From Poa pratensis (lineage: Eukaryota; Streptophyta; Magnoliopsida; Poales; Poaceae), in NCBI GenBank assembly GCA_947311845.1, contig CAMZMU010000063.1:121317964-121381963 (forward strand): a DNA stretch of 64,000 nt. The letters run 5' to 3'. How positions within the stretch are numbered: position 1 is the first letter of the stretch; each line of letters starts with the position of its first letter. Below are positions 33,001 to 44,600 of this stretch, in pieces. The position numbers were made by a program, and so were the translations under genes. The notes beneath the pieces were generated by a model. The model saw only the letters and a list, made by a program, of their open reading frames with translations, made no database searches and was not told the origin of the DNA.

Positions 33001-33812
33001 TTAATGGCGACATTTGACTGCGTCTTCGTACCATCGGGTCCTTTTACCACATGATACCTAGAGGCCTTACACAAGATACAGTACTTGTCATTGGCAAACT
33101 GTTTCCAAAACAAAAGGCATCCTTTTGGACAACAATCTATCTTCTGATAATCCATGCTGAGATCTCGCAGGATTTTCTTCGTTTCGTACATGCTTTGAGG
33201 CAGACAATGCCCTTCAGGCAACAGGTTACCAGTTGTTTGCAGATGCGCTTCAAAGCATGAACGGGTGCTGCCATACTGGAGCTTGTTGGCTAGTGCTTGC
33301 GAGATGGCATCGAGCTGAGAAACTTTTGCACCCTCGTACAGAGGCCTCTGAGACGAGGCCATCATAGCAAAGAAGGCCTTCGCGGTTGGCTCTGGGTCCT
33401 CCGGTTCACGCGGTTCCTCCGGTTCTGGAGGTTCCTCCGGTTCCTCCTGTGATGGTGGCGAATCTGGCATGTCGCCAGCACGGAGATCATCTAGCCAGTT
33501 TCTAATCCCATCATCTTCATTGCCATTGATCCGCTGCCGCATCACCCTGCCACTCTCGCGCTCGTACTCATCAAAGTTGACTGTCGTCACGAAGTTCGGC
33601 ATATACCCACGAGAGAAGAGGTGTTTAATCATATCATCCTTTCCCTGACGTGTACGAAACTTGCAACGAGGGCAAGGGCACTGTCCACGAGCGCCTGACT
33701 CTGAACCCTTACGCGCTAACTCCTTCACTAACAAATGCGTCTTCCATACCCACTCATCTGTTTTGTCAACCAAACTAGTTCGGCCACTGTACATCCACCC
33801 ATTATCTGCCAT
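30097..33812 (-). CDS. CACTA transposase, TNP2 family (three exons)
   Basis: The enzyme that cuts CACTA ends and moves the element; it acts in the nucleus. Exon 1 is 33812-31168 (881 codons plus two bases), exon 2 is 31096-30977 and exon 3 is 30894-30097. Donors are AG|GTAAAA and AAG|GTAATT, acceptors TTTTAG and TTGTAG, and both joins keep frame. Domains in order: Transpos_assoc zinc-like region at about 5-85 (WMYSGR, CPCPRC); an acidic Glu-Pro repeat at about 120-145; TNP2 core at about 250-480 (IATDGFNPYG, SLIIPGPEYPGKNL, GWCTAGKWPCPVC) with DVMHTEKNV near 560; DUF4218 at about 690-800; and in exon 3 DUF4216 (VVFKCHWFD, QVYYLPYPCKKEG) ending in an acidic Asp-Ser tail. No stop or frameshift is seen. 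Total length is about 1,187 residues, normal for the family. The ATG MADNGWMYSG is the usual start context. Confidence 0.93.
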
Positions 33813-33977
33813 CCTCTGCTGCTTTACTGTGAGCCAAATAATAATAACATGAAATTAAATGCATCATATTTTTATTTTCTTGCATGCAATGTCACCATTT
33901 TATTACGGCCAAATTTTATCTTTTACAACATGCAAGGGTTCACATACACTTCTAATAGGTAGGGGCCTATCCCGCCC

Positions 33978-34183
33978 GAGTACGTGTAGATCGAGTCGTG
34001 TCCCATGTTCTACCCCGACCCGAGACGGAATTTCGGCAGCACCTCCCCGCTGTTCTTCAGAATACACGTCTCGAGCTTGTCAAGCCGAGAGGGTGTGCAT
34101 CCGAAGAACAACAGGGAGGTGCTGCCGAAATTCCGTCTCAGGAAGGGGTAGAACGTGGAACACGACCCGATCTACACGTACTC
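33978..34183. repeat. 206-bp near-perfect palindrome between transposase and AP2 gene
   Basis: The two 103-base halves are inverse copies: outer ends GAGTACGTGTAGATCG and CGATCTACACGTACTC, inner block GAGACGGAATTTCGGCAGCA and its inverse. I count six mismatches in the outer 51 bases; the inner half aligns with a few more and small gaps, and there is essentially no loop. A transcript through it would fold into a roughly 100-bp hairpin. It lies upstream of the transposase start and downstream of the AP2 frame. Several mismatches are A/G or C/T, which remain G-U pairs in RNA. Confidence 0.9.
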
Positions 34184-34354
34184 GGACTGTCCAACAGGAC
34201 AACCCGGAAGTGTTACGGTTATAAATATGCAAAGATGGACAATCCTGCATATTTATAAATTTGTAACCCTTCCGGATGGGATCTGACTCGGGTTACGCGA
34301 CTGACTTGGTGATCTAGACCAAAATAAACCTATGCAGCAAGAGAGGCGAAAGAT

Positions 34355-34806
34355 TTATACCCTCGAAGCGTGATCGGTGGCCGGAGAAGGCCGAGAGGAA
34401 GCTACGTCATCTGAAAAGTACAAACAATCGCTCAAGACCTGGTACTGGACCGCCATCACCTGGGGATCAAGGAGGAGATCGTTGACCAAGGGGTCATCCT
34501 CGCGCTGGTGGCGCGCCCTGAGCAGCCTCTCTGCCTGCCGGTGCTCCCTCTCCTCGGCCTTCGTCGCGATCCTCATGCCATCTGGCGCTAACATGTGCGC
34601 CACGCTCCGCTCATCCTCAAAGTTGAGGATCGCTCTCGCCCCAAAGTGCTGGACCGCCGCGCAGTCGTAGGCGCGGGCCGCCTGCCACGGGCACCTGAAA
34701 GTACCAAGCTGGATCTTCCTGTGATCCACTGTGATCTGAGCTGCCCAAGTCGGGATCTTCGTGGGTCTCCGGTGAACACCACGAAACTTTCGCTCGGCTC
34801 CGACAT
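34355..34806 (-). pseudogene. AP2/ERF-domain gene inside the CACTA, one-base frameshift near the start
   Basis: The minus-strand frame encodes a full AP2/ERF DNA-binding domain close to the N-terminus: FRGVHRRP, then WAAQITVDHRKIQLGTF, then AARAYDCAAVQHFGARAILN. These match the YRG element, the WAA strand, LGTF, AARAYD and the A-x-LNF end of the family. A C-terminal half of about 85 residues, rich in charged residues, contains no domain I recognise. The stop is at 34355. The ATG at 34806 is out of frame here by one base. In the duplicate at 51608-51677 one extra C restores frame from that ATG, so the ancestral gene was about 150 codons in one exon. AP2/ERF proteins are plant nuclear transcription factors binding GCC-box or DRE (RCCGAC) sites. 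Ala at the WAA position is more ERF-like than DREB-like. It may be captured or co-opted by the transposon; expression could also use another start. Confidence 0.82.
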
Positions 34807-35219
34807 GATACTTAGTTAAGTAAAAGCATTTGATACAGGGTTAGTCATATATGAAAAATAATTGTCAACAACATTTTATTTGCTACATTATTTTGCATGT
34901 GTTGCGTTATTAATCATTATTATGGTAGCAAAAACTTTGTTACTGGTTATTTCTTTGAAAATGTTCACAATTTAGTAAACCTAACACCAAACCATCCCGC
35001 ATTAAGATAATGAGACCCATCCAACACTTCCCTAAATACAACATTCTTTTGTACTAAATGAACAATTATTATAACATGGATTTTGATGAACAAAATCTAA
35101 TTTACAGTGGACAATACTACATTTACAGTGGATAATTTCTACTCCTAAAATCCCTAAAATCTATAATTTTTAACACTAAACATCGACACAATCACTAACA
35201 CAATCCGTGGTGAGCTCAA

Positions 35220-35660
35220 ATCCGTGGTGAGGACAAGGAGAGAGGAGGGGAAGGGAGGGGATGAGGAGGAATAGGGTGTACCGGAGAGGGGAGGGGAGCG
35301 GCGGCAATGCGGGATGGCTGGGCCGACGGGGGGCGGCGCTGCTCGACGGGGGGGCGCTGCTCGACGCGGGGGCGGCGCTGCTCGACGCGGGGGGTGCTGC
35401 TCGGACCGGATGCGGCGCTGCTCGGACCGGATGCGGCGCGGGTGGAGGAGAGGAGAGGCTGGGGTGTGGGTGCGGTCGACGTTGGGCTGGAGGAGAGGAG
35501 AGGACGAGGGCGGCGCCGCCGGTGGCCGGAGATCGAGCAGGGGGACGAGGGCGGCGGCGGCGGCGGGGCGGGTGGAGGAGAGGAGCGTGCTGTGTGTGTG
35601 TGTGTGTGGGGGGGGGGGTGGGTGGGTTGGGGACGACCACGCGCGCGGGCCGCGCGTTTT
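35220..35660. repeat. GC-rich simple-repeat leader region of the CACTA
   Basis: GAGAGGAGG-type repeats, tandem GGCGCTGCTCGACGCGGGG and CTCGGACCGGATGCGGCG duplications, and a (GT)n(G)n tract at about 35591-35620. Proline-rich minus-strand frames here are composition artefacts. The position, upstream of the AP2 and transposase genes on the coding strand, suits a promoter or 5' UTR. One GCCGTCGGCGTA lies at about 35672. Confidence 0.6.
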
Positions 35661-36029
35661 GGTAAGTGGATAGCCGTCGGCGTATCCTTTTTTTTTTAGT
35701 CAATATATTCCCTAATTTAGTCCATATTCCCTAATTTATTTAAGTTGTACTATACAATAATATTATAATTTTTTAGACCTTTATTATAATATATTGTATT
35801 ATGTGGTAGGCCCACGCGCAAATTATTCCTGCGCTCCGCTATCCTTTTCCAGCGAAACCCTAGGTTTGGGTGGGGCTTGTGAAACCAACTTTTATCAAAA
35901 TTAATCGAAACAGAGTAGTAGCAACTAAGATAGAACAAAACATAGACAAATGACAACAAACTTGGGTACATAGACGAATAACAACAAACTTGGGTACATA
36001 GACGAATAACAACAAACTTGGGTACATGT

Positions 36030-39000
36030 GGATTCAGGGTTTCACCGAAGCGGGGGCCCGGAGCGTCGGAACCCCACCCAAACCTAGGTTGTGACATACC
36101 ATATGTATACAAGTGAGTTGTGTGTTGTAAATGTGCAAGAATCTACTCCTACGTGTGACCGACATCACCGGCTTCACTTTCTCTCTAGTGAGTTTCTGCA
36201 CTTAGAGGTGAAAACTCCCCTTTCGGGCGAACCGGCTGGAATCTTGTGTCGATTTGGGGTAGATTTTGGTTTCTCATGTTCCTATGGCCTAACATAACAC
36301 AACCAAGCAAAAAAGTCCACTGGGCTACCCCCTTTCGACGCACGTCTATGGGGGTAGACGGAAACGTTAGGGTTTTTCCAGCGGATTCAGGGTTTCACCG
36401 AAGCGGGGCCCCGGAGCGTCGGAACCCCACCCAAACCGAGGTTGTGACATACCATATGTATACAAGTGTGTTGTGTGTTGTAAATGTGCAAGAATCTACT
36501 CCTACGTGTGACCGACATCACCGGCTTCACTTTCTCTCTAGTGAGTTTCTGCACTTAGAGGTGAAAACTCCCCTTTCGGACGAACCGGATGGAATCGTGT
36601 GTCGATTTGGGGTAGACTTTGGTTTCTCATGTTCCTATGGCCTAACATAACACAACCAAGCAAAAAAGTCCACTAGGCTACCCCCTTTCGACGCACGTCT
36701 ATGGGGGTAGACGGAAACGTTAGGGTTTTTCCAGCGGATTCAGGGTTTCACCGAAGCGGGGCCCCGGAGCGTCGGAACCCCACCCAAACCGAGGTTGTGA
36801 CATACCATATGTATACAAGTGTGTTGTGTGTTGTAAATGTGCAAGAATCTACTCCTACGTGTGACCGACATCACCGGCTTCACTTTCTCTCTAGTGAGTT
36901 TCTGCACTTAGAGGTGAAAACTCCCCTTTCGGACGAACCGGATGGAATCGTGTGTCGATTTGGGGTAGACTTTGGTTTCTCATGTTCCTATGGCCTAACA
37001 TAACACAACCAAGCAAAAAAGTCCACTGGGCTACCCCCTTTCGACGCACGTCTATGGGGGTAGACGGAAACGTTAGGGTTTTTCCAGCGGATTCAGGGTT
37101 TCACCGAAGCGGGGCCCCGGAGCGTCGGAACCCCACCCAAACCTAGGTTGTGACATACCATATGTATACAAGTGTGTTGTGTGTTGTAAATGTGCAAGAA
37201 TCTACTCCTACGTGTGACCGACATCACCGGCTTCACTTTCTCTCTAGTGAGTTTCTGCACTTAGAGGTGAAAACTCCCCTTTCGGACGAACCGGATGGAA
37301 TCGTGTGTCGATTTGGGGTAGACTTTGGTTTCTCATGTTCCTATGGCCTAACATAACACAACCAAGCAAAAAAGTCCACTGGGCTACCCCCTTTCGATGC
37401 ACGTCTATGGGGGTAGATGGAAACGTTAGGGTTTTTCCAGCGGATTCAGTGTTTCACCGAAGCGGGGCCCCGGAGCGTCGGAACCCCACCCAAACCTAGG
37501 TTGTGACATACCATATGTATACAAGTGAGTTGTGTGTTGTAAATGTGCAAGAATCTACTCCTACGTGTGACCGACATCACCGGCTTCACTTTCTCTCTAG
37601 TGAGTTTCTGCACTTAGAGGTGAAAACTCCCCTTTCGGACGAACCGGATGGAATCGTGTGTCGATTTGGGGTAGACTTTGGTTTCTCATGTTCCTATGGC
37701 CTAACATAACACAACCAAGCAAAAAAGTCCACTGGGCTACCCCCTTTCGACGCACGTCTATGGGGGTAGACGGAAACGTTAGGGTTTTTCCAGCGGATTC
37801 AGGGTTTCACCGAAGCGGGGCCCTAGAGCGTCGGAACCCCACCCAAACCTAGGTTGTGACATACCATATGTATACAAGTGTGTTGTGTGTTGTAAATGTG
37901 CAAGAATCTACTCCTACGTGTGACCGACATCACCGGCTTCACTTTCTCTCTAGTGAGTTTCTGCACTTAGAGGTGAAAACTCCCCTTTCGGGCGAACCGG
38001 CTGGAATCTTGTGTCGATTTGGGGTAGATTTTGGTTTCTCATGTTCCTATGGCCTAACATAACACAACCAAGCAAAAAAGTCCACTGGGCTACCCCCTTT
38101 CGACGCACGTCTATGGGGGTAGACGGAAACGTTAGGGTTTTTCCAGCGGATTCAGGGTTTCACCGAAGCGGGGCCCCGGAGCGTCGGAACCCCACCCAAA
38201 CCGAGGTTGTGACATACCATATGTATACAAGTGTGTTGTGTGTTGTAAATGTGCAAGAATCTACTCCTACGTGTGACCGACATCACCGGCTTCACTTTCT
38301 CTCTAGTGAGTTTCTGCACTTAGAGGTGAAAACTCCCCTTTCGGACGAACCGGATGGAATCGTGTGTCGATTTGGGGTAGACTTTGGTTTCTCATGTTCC
38401 TATGGCCTAACATAACACAACCAAGCAAAAAAGTCCACTAGGCTACCCCCTTTCGACGCACGTCTATGGGGTAGACGGAAACGTTAGGGTTTTTCCAGCG
38501 GATTCAGGGTTTCACCGAAGCGGGGCCCCGGAGCGTCGGAACCCCACCCAAACCGAGGTTGTGACATACCATATGTATACAAGTGTGTTGTGTGTTGTAA
38601 ATGTGCAAGAATCTACTCCTACGTGTGACCGACATCACCGGCTTCACTTTCTCTCTAGTGAGTTTCTGCACTTAGAGGTGAAAACTCCCCTTTCGGACGA
38701 ACCGGATGGAATCGTGTGTCGATTTGGGGTAGACTTTGGTTTCTCATGTTCCTATGGCCTAACATAACACAACCAAGCAAAAAAGTCCACTGGGCTACCC
38801 CCTTTCGACGCACGTCTATGGGGGTAGACGGAAACGTTAGGGTTTTTCCAGCGGATTCAGGGTTTCACCGAAGCGGGGCCCCGGAGCGTCGGAACCCCAC
38901 CCAAACCTAGGTTGTGACATACCATATGTATACAAGTGTGTTGTGTGTTGTAAATGTGCAAGAATCTACTCCTACGTGTGACCGACATCACCGGCTTCAC

Positions 39001-40074
39001 TTTCTCTCTAGTGAGTTTCTGCACTTAGAGGTGAAAACTCCCCTTTCGGACGAACCGGATGGAATCGTGTGTCGATTTGGGGTAGACTTTGGTTTCTCAT
39101 GTTCCTATGGCCTAACATAACACAACCAAGCAAAAAAGTCCACTGGGCTACCCCCTTTCGATGCACGTCTATGGGGGTAGATGGAAACGTTAGGGTTTTT
39201 CCAGCGGATTCAGTGTTTCACCGAAGCGGGGCCCCGGAGCGTCGGAACCCCACCCAAACCTAGGTTGTGACATACCATATGTATACAAGTGAGTTGTGTG
39301 TTGTAAATGTGCAAGAATCTACTCCTACGTGTGACCGACATCACCGGCTTCACTTTCTCTCTAGTGAGTTTCTGCACTTAGAGGTGAAAACTCCCCTTTC
39401 GGACGAACCGGATGGAATCGTGTGTCGATTTGGGGTAGACTTTGGTTTCTCATGTTCCTATGGCCTAACATAACACAACCAAGCAAAAAAGTCCACTGGG
39501 CTACCCCCTTTCGACGCACGTCTATGGGGGTAGACGGAAACGTTAGGGTTTTTCCAGCGGATTCAGGGTTTCACCGAAGCGGGGCCCTAGAGCGTCGGAA
39601 CCCCACCCAAACCTAGGTTGTGACATACCATATGTATACAAGTGTGTTGTGTGTTGTAAATGTGCAAGAATCTACTCCTACGTGTGACCGACATCACCGG
39701 CTTCACTTTCTCTCTAGTGAGTTTCTGCACTTAGAGGTGAAAACTCCCCTTTCGGACGAACCGGATGGAATCGTGTGTCGATTTGGGGTAGACTTTGGTT
39801 TCTCATGTTCCTATGGCCTAACATAACACAACCAAGCAAAAAAGTCCACTGGGCTACCCCCTTTCGACGCACGTCTATGGGGGTAGACGGAAACGTTAGG
39901 GTTTTTCCAGCGGATTCAGGGTTTCACCGAAGCGGGGCCCCGGAGCGTCGGAACCCCACCCAAACCTAGGTTGTGACATACCATATGTATACAAGTGAGT
40001 TGTGTGTTGTAAATGTGCAAGAATCTACTCCTACGTGTGACCGACATCACCGGCTTCACTTTCTCTCTAGTGAG
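36030..40074. repeat. 353-bp tandem satellite inside the CACTA, about 11.5 units
   Basis: The landmark GACATACCATATGTATACAA recurs at 36092, 36445, 36797, 37150, 37503, 37856, 38209, 38561, 38914, 39267, 39620 and 39973. Units are nearly identical. Shared variants spaced about 1764 bp apart (for example the GATGCACG variant near 37394 and 39158, and CCCTAGAG near 37821 and 39586) show that a five-unit block was duplicated. The unit is not a multiple of three and the repeated 64- and 68-codon frames shift from unit to unit, so it is not coding. Three 30-bp repeats (AACAAACTTGGGTACATAGA) precede it at about 35950-36025. Confidence 0.96.
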
Positions 40075-40284
40075 CCAGGAAAAGTTTTTATTTGTTTTAC
40101 ATGTATATGTTGTTGGGTTGGGTTCCGGAAAACTCAAACCGTTATTTTACGTGGGTGGGATACTGAAATTGGGAGGGCAATTATAGGTCCAATATATATA
40201 TAAATTACAACTACATTAAATATTATATAGAGAAATAAAGAAATGAATATTATATACGAAAATAAATAAATAAACAACTAAACG

Positions 40285-40555
40285 CCGACGGCAGCCGTCG
40301 GTGTATAATAACGCGTGTACGCCGACGGCCGTACCGTCGGCGTATCAACGATGCTGGACGGTCCCGTTATGCCGCCCGTTTGTACGCCGACGGGAAAAAG
40401 AACGCCGACGGCAGCCGTCGGGCACGTATGTCTACGCCGACGGCGCTTCGTACGCCGACGGCTTGCTCGTCGTCTGCCCTAGCCCGTGCTGTACGCCGAC
40501 GGCCCCGACATTTGGCCGTCGGCGTACAATAAGGCCGTCGGCGTAGTGTGGCTTT
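40285..40555. repeat. Right subterminal repeat region of the CACTA
   Basis: About a dozen TACGCCGACGGC or GCCGTCGGCGTA motifs, several as back-to-back inverted pairs (for example CGCCGACGGCAGCCGTCGG). In the second copy of this region one motif has lost a base (near 55517). Confidence 0.92.
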
Positions 40556-40688
40556 CCCGTAGTGGACCTATATCGGTCACGAGCTCCATCCGTCTCTATG
40601 TAGTATAATAATCACGATCCGTTATTCTTTACGCGAAAGCGGCGGATCTGATATATAACCCCGGCCGGCGGCCACCGTGGGCACTCGG

Positions 40689-40998
40689 CCAAATCTAACC
40701 CTTATGCAAAACTTTAACACGAAATGAATTGTCTTCAAATTTTCAACCGGATCTAACCCTTTTTAGTACTGCTCAACATATTGGCGGTACGGTTAGGTGT
40801 GATATCGTCGATGTCATTTTTACGGTACCACGACTAACTCTACTGCCAGGACGGTACCATGTACAAGGCTACCGCCAGATCACCCGGCGGTACCATGTGC
40901 AAGCCTATCGCTCAAATGTTTGGCGGTAGCCAAAAGGGTTAGATGTAGATTTTCTTTTGAAAAAAGTTCATTTAAGGCTCAAGTTTCATACAAAGGTC
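40689..40998. mobile_element. MITE-like element with roughly 75-bp degenerate inverted repeats
   Basis: The left arm (CCAAATCTAACCCTTATGCA ... GATCTAACCCTTTTTAG) is inverse to the right arm (AAAAGGGTTAGATGTAGATT ... TCAGATTGG). The spacer has alternating GGTACC and GGCGGTA motifs. Target duplication is unclear. It is non-coding, and a copy lies at 55801-56110. Confidence 0.5.
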
Positions 40999-41111
40999 AG
41001 ATTGGTCAAAATTGCCGGCCACTGTCCCGAGCATACTACCACTACGGTAGGAGCGAGTGTGTTGATTCGTTTCCACTTGCACTGCTAATTTTGTTTTGGT
41101 AGTTTCGCCCG

Positions 41112-41236
41112 CACCTCCGTTTCCGTTTCTAAATGCATGACGTTTTGACAATTTTTGTCCCACACGTATCTAGACGTGTTTTAATGCAAGATTCATGTAA
41201 AATACTAAAATATCTTATATTTTGGAACGGAGGGAG
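41112..41236. mobile_element. Degenerate Stowaway MITE (copy 1)
   Basis: The right end GGAACGGAGGGAG followed by TA is canonical. The left end CACCTCCGTTTCCGTTTCTAAAT has decayed. The interior TATCTAGACGTGTTTTAATG is typical of the family. The duplicate is at 56224-56348. Confidence 0.75.
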
Positions 41237-41642
41237 TACAATTTTGTGTTTTGGGTTTAACAAGGCCAAAGTTTTGCAAGAAAATATCAACATTTATGAT
41301 ACAAAATACGCACGGTATGGAATATATGACACCGCTATTATTCTTTGCAATAAGGAATAGACTATTCAACAAATCTTTCTTGTTTGACAAAAAATAAGAC
41401 TTTTTGCCTTGAAATGCTATATCCTTGTCTGTGGCTGCTCGATCTTGGTCTTTGCTACAATTGTCGGAGTATTAGTGGTGTCAACAACAAGCGAGAAGAA
41501 ACTATCATTGATTAATGTCACGACATGAAAGGCGTCTCAGCAATCGTCAATATTTTTCAGATTTGAGTGGAATGTGCCGTGTTTTGACAGCTTGTTGATA
41601 ATTTAACTTGTACAAAAATTGTGGCTTTCTAATAATTTGGAC

Positions 41643-44600
41643 ACTAGGAGTCACATCTACAAATGTAGAGACGAAGAGAGTTGTTGTTTTTTTAAAACTA
41701 GCAAGGTGGCCCTCGCAAATGTGAGGGCGTGTACTTTTTCTCGTTGAATCTATTTGTGCAATAATTATAAATCACAGGATTTTATAGCTTAGAAAATATT
41801 ATGTTATGTAAATTAGCCCATGTGTGGGAAATATTTTGAATCATTCTTATTTGGAGTGAGTAGATATTTTAAATTTCCAAAATACCATGTCACAGAGTTT
41901 AGAATGTCGTCTATCTTAAGACATCAGTAGTGCTATTTTGATATTTTTAGCCTGTTCCTATCTACTATCCGCCGTTCTCCGATCTAGGTGTTCTACTCCC
42001 GCCCTAACATGTATTGGTTCTGTCATGTTACTCATGTAATAATGACCACCGACTTGCAAAAACATATATAGTTTCATGTAACATATTGAATTTAAAAAAG
42101 TGAGTTTGGTAGCACAAAATTTAAATATTTCAGTCAATCACCAAATTAATCTATGTCCTCTCATAAAAAATATTTTCGTATCCCATTGCACCACAAAACT
42201 CTTCCTAGTCTATTATTAGTAATCCACCGCAGCATCTTCATACTACACTTTAGTTCAAGCATTTGATTCGCATGAGTAAAAAACACAAAGTAATAACAAC
42301 TATTATGAAAAACTGCAATGGCAATACATTACATGCATAACCGTTGATCAAACATACATGTAGTTCTATATTGTCGGTTGTTATTTTCACCGATTCATGT
42401 TTGGTCCCATGGACACATGCATCCATCCCAGTCATTTTCCCGTGCTTATAATGAAAATGGAAGTATGTATCTCTGAGCTCTAGTAGAAACTTTACCTTTT
42501 AATTCCAAGTACTTATTCGAATCGGAGCCTATATGCGTAGATTTTTTATTAGTTATTCTCAATTCCTATTAAAATCTCACCCAATAAATACTGATTCAGC
42601 TGTCTAAATAATTCGAGTGATTGTGGATTAGCGTGGCATACCACGCATTTGTGTGGATAGATTTATTAGAAATTGAGTTTGTCTACCATATATAATGGAT
42701 TATACAATTTTATAAAAGTTTTCACATCCACTATAGGCCCTTCAGTGTCTATCTTTCAACATATAGTTTGCTTCTATCTTCCCTCAATTGAATTTTTGAA
42801 AAAACAAATACTAAGTTATACCCAACCTGTCATTGGTTGTATTTTAATGAAGCGGTTCTTTGATTTGTAAAAAATCACGTGTTGCTGCTTTATCATGCCG
42901 TGGTTGTCTATTTTGCTTGACCATCGATTCAAACTACTACATTTGTTGGTATATAATTATGTAATGTTACGAAAACATTCTCCCTGTCACTCAGCTGTGA
43001 TATTTTTTCTGTCGCGCCATGTATTTTCCACACTAAGTTATATTTGTTTAGCAACTAAAACATCTTATAAAGTACTTTACATGATTTGCCACTCGCTATA
43101 TTTTCTATTAAAGCATTGTCCCTAGCTAGCTTTTCTGGAAACTTATTTCTACAATCTCTCGACCATTCTCTTTTCCTTTTGTGAACAATCACTCGACCAC
43201 TATCGTCATCACCTATTATTTCTTATCATGGTCATGCTAATTTTATATATTTCGCTTGCCTTCTAAGCCATGCACAACTTCATCGCCGAACTCGATTGCA
43301 TGGTCACTAAAAAAGTGATGTTAATCAGCTCTAAGTAGTGAGATTTCCAGCAAAATTCTATTTTTTAGTCGAGTGTATGTTCTTTTAACATGACGTAAAT
43401 ATGATGGCACCACAAATACTGTGAAAATTGCCTTTACAATTAATATATTAATTTGTACACATCTTGTCATTCGTGCATTACTGTGAAAATCGTCTAGGTT
43501 TTTTATGATACTGAGAATGGATAGTCATGAAGCTTGTGCTGGGCCAGATTTGGTTACATAGTTTTTTTTAAAATCTAGTTTGGACTCTGATAGAGTAATT
43601 GGCAATATGATTTCCTTTTGATTTTATTACTGTGCATATACTCAACCATGTATTTGTATTGGTCTAGATCATAACTTATAGCCTAGCATGTCTTCCCTGA
43701 CACGTCCGCGTGTAGTTAGGATTTTTTAATTAGATTAGATCAGATTTATGTTTGCATTAGGGGACGTATGGTCTCACAAAATTTAGTTTAAATGAGTGGA
43801 GACTTTACTGATTATTCAGATTTTTAGCTCTAAGTGTGGTTGTGTAGATTTAAGTGCTTATGGTAAGCTTTAATTGTCCCGGTTGCACAACCGGTATTAA
43901 ATGCCCTCTAGAACCGGTATTGAAGCCCTTTTTTCTACTAGCGAAAATCATCTTATGGATCGTCGATCTGATCACTGGTGCAGCAGCTAGCCCTGTCGAT
44001 CGATGGATCCCCCAGCTGGGATGCTAGCTAGGGAAAGTGTAGTCAAGGGACGCAGCATGGCACACGCGATGCAGGCTTTTCACGTACAGCTCCAAATCAT
44101 AGGGCTGTGTGACCCAGAAAACACCCTGCCAGGATATATTCTCCCTCTTTTTGCATGTAAAAAAAAAAAAAAAGGTTCGCTCCTCCTTTGTCTCCCTCCT
44201 TGCACGCATGCATGCCGCAACGGAAAACTCAATATTTGCATGCCAGGATGGAAGGGAACTGGAACCAAAGCAAAAGATATCATGCATGCATGGCTTGGCG
44301 TACCATCATGCAAGCAAAAGAAGACCGATCCGGAGGACGACCGGAAGGAGCGTCGGCGTCAACTCCCAGCGCGGCCGCATACCTCGGTTTTTTCTCTCTG
44401 TGCGGCAATTGACGTTTCGGGGCTGGGCTCGTGTGGCTTTCGGACTGCGGGTTGATTTCCAGTTTTGTTAGGGGGTAAAACGCAAAACAGCCGCGACGTA
44501 CCATCACCACCTTAAGCCGTATTATATAGTAGAGACTCCTTTGAATAATTGAAACAAGTAAAACATGTAACAGTACCATATTACTTAGTTCTGAACATAT

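Larger units (their letters stand above)
29314..40564 (-). mobile_element. CACTA (En/Spm) transposon, both ends intact, 11.25 kb
   Basis: Starts CACTACGGGAAA and ends TTTCCCGTAGTG, flanked by the 3-bp direct repeat GAC (29311-29313, 40565-40567). Subterminal arrays of the 12-mer TACGCCGACGGC in both orientations lie at each end. Minus-strand order: satellite array, GC-rich leader, AP2-domain gene, large palindrome, TNP2 transposase. Termini, TSD and transposase all look intact, so it may be recently active or autonomous. The tandem duplication beginning at 34738 starts inside it, so its right part exists again at 51608-55676. Confidence 0.96.

Noticed and set aside
35176..35703. Proline/serine-rich 175-codon frame upstream of the AP2 gene
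   Set aside because: Composition is driven by GA/GC simple repeats, several frames on both strands are equally open, and indels between the two duplicates change the frame.
36091..40074. Repeated 64-, 68- and 134-codon open frames across the satellite
   Set aside because: They recur with the 353-bp unit and change frame between units because 353 is not a multiple of three. They are by-products of near-identical repeats, not a protein family.
36030..40074. CRISPR-like array (regular repeats)
   Set aside because: The repeats have no unique spacers; the whole 353-bp unit is conserved, and the context is a plant transposon.
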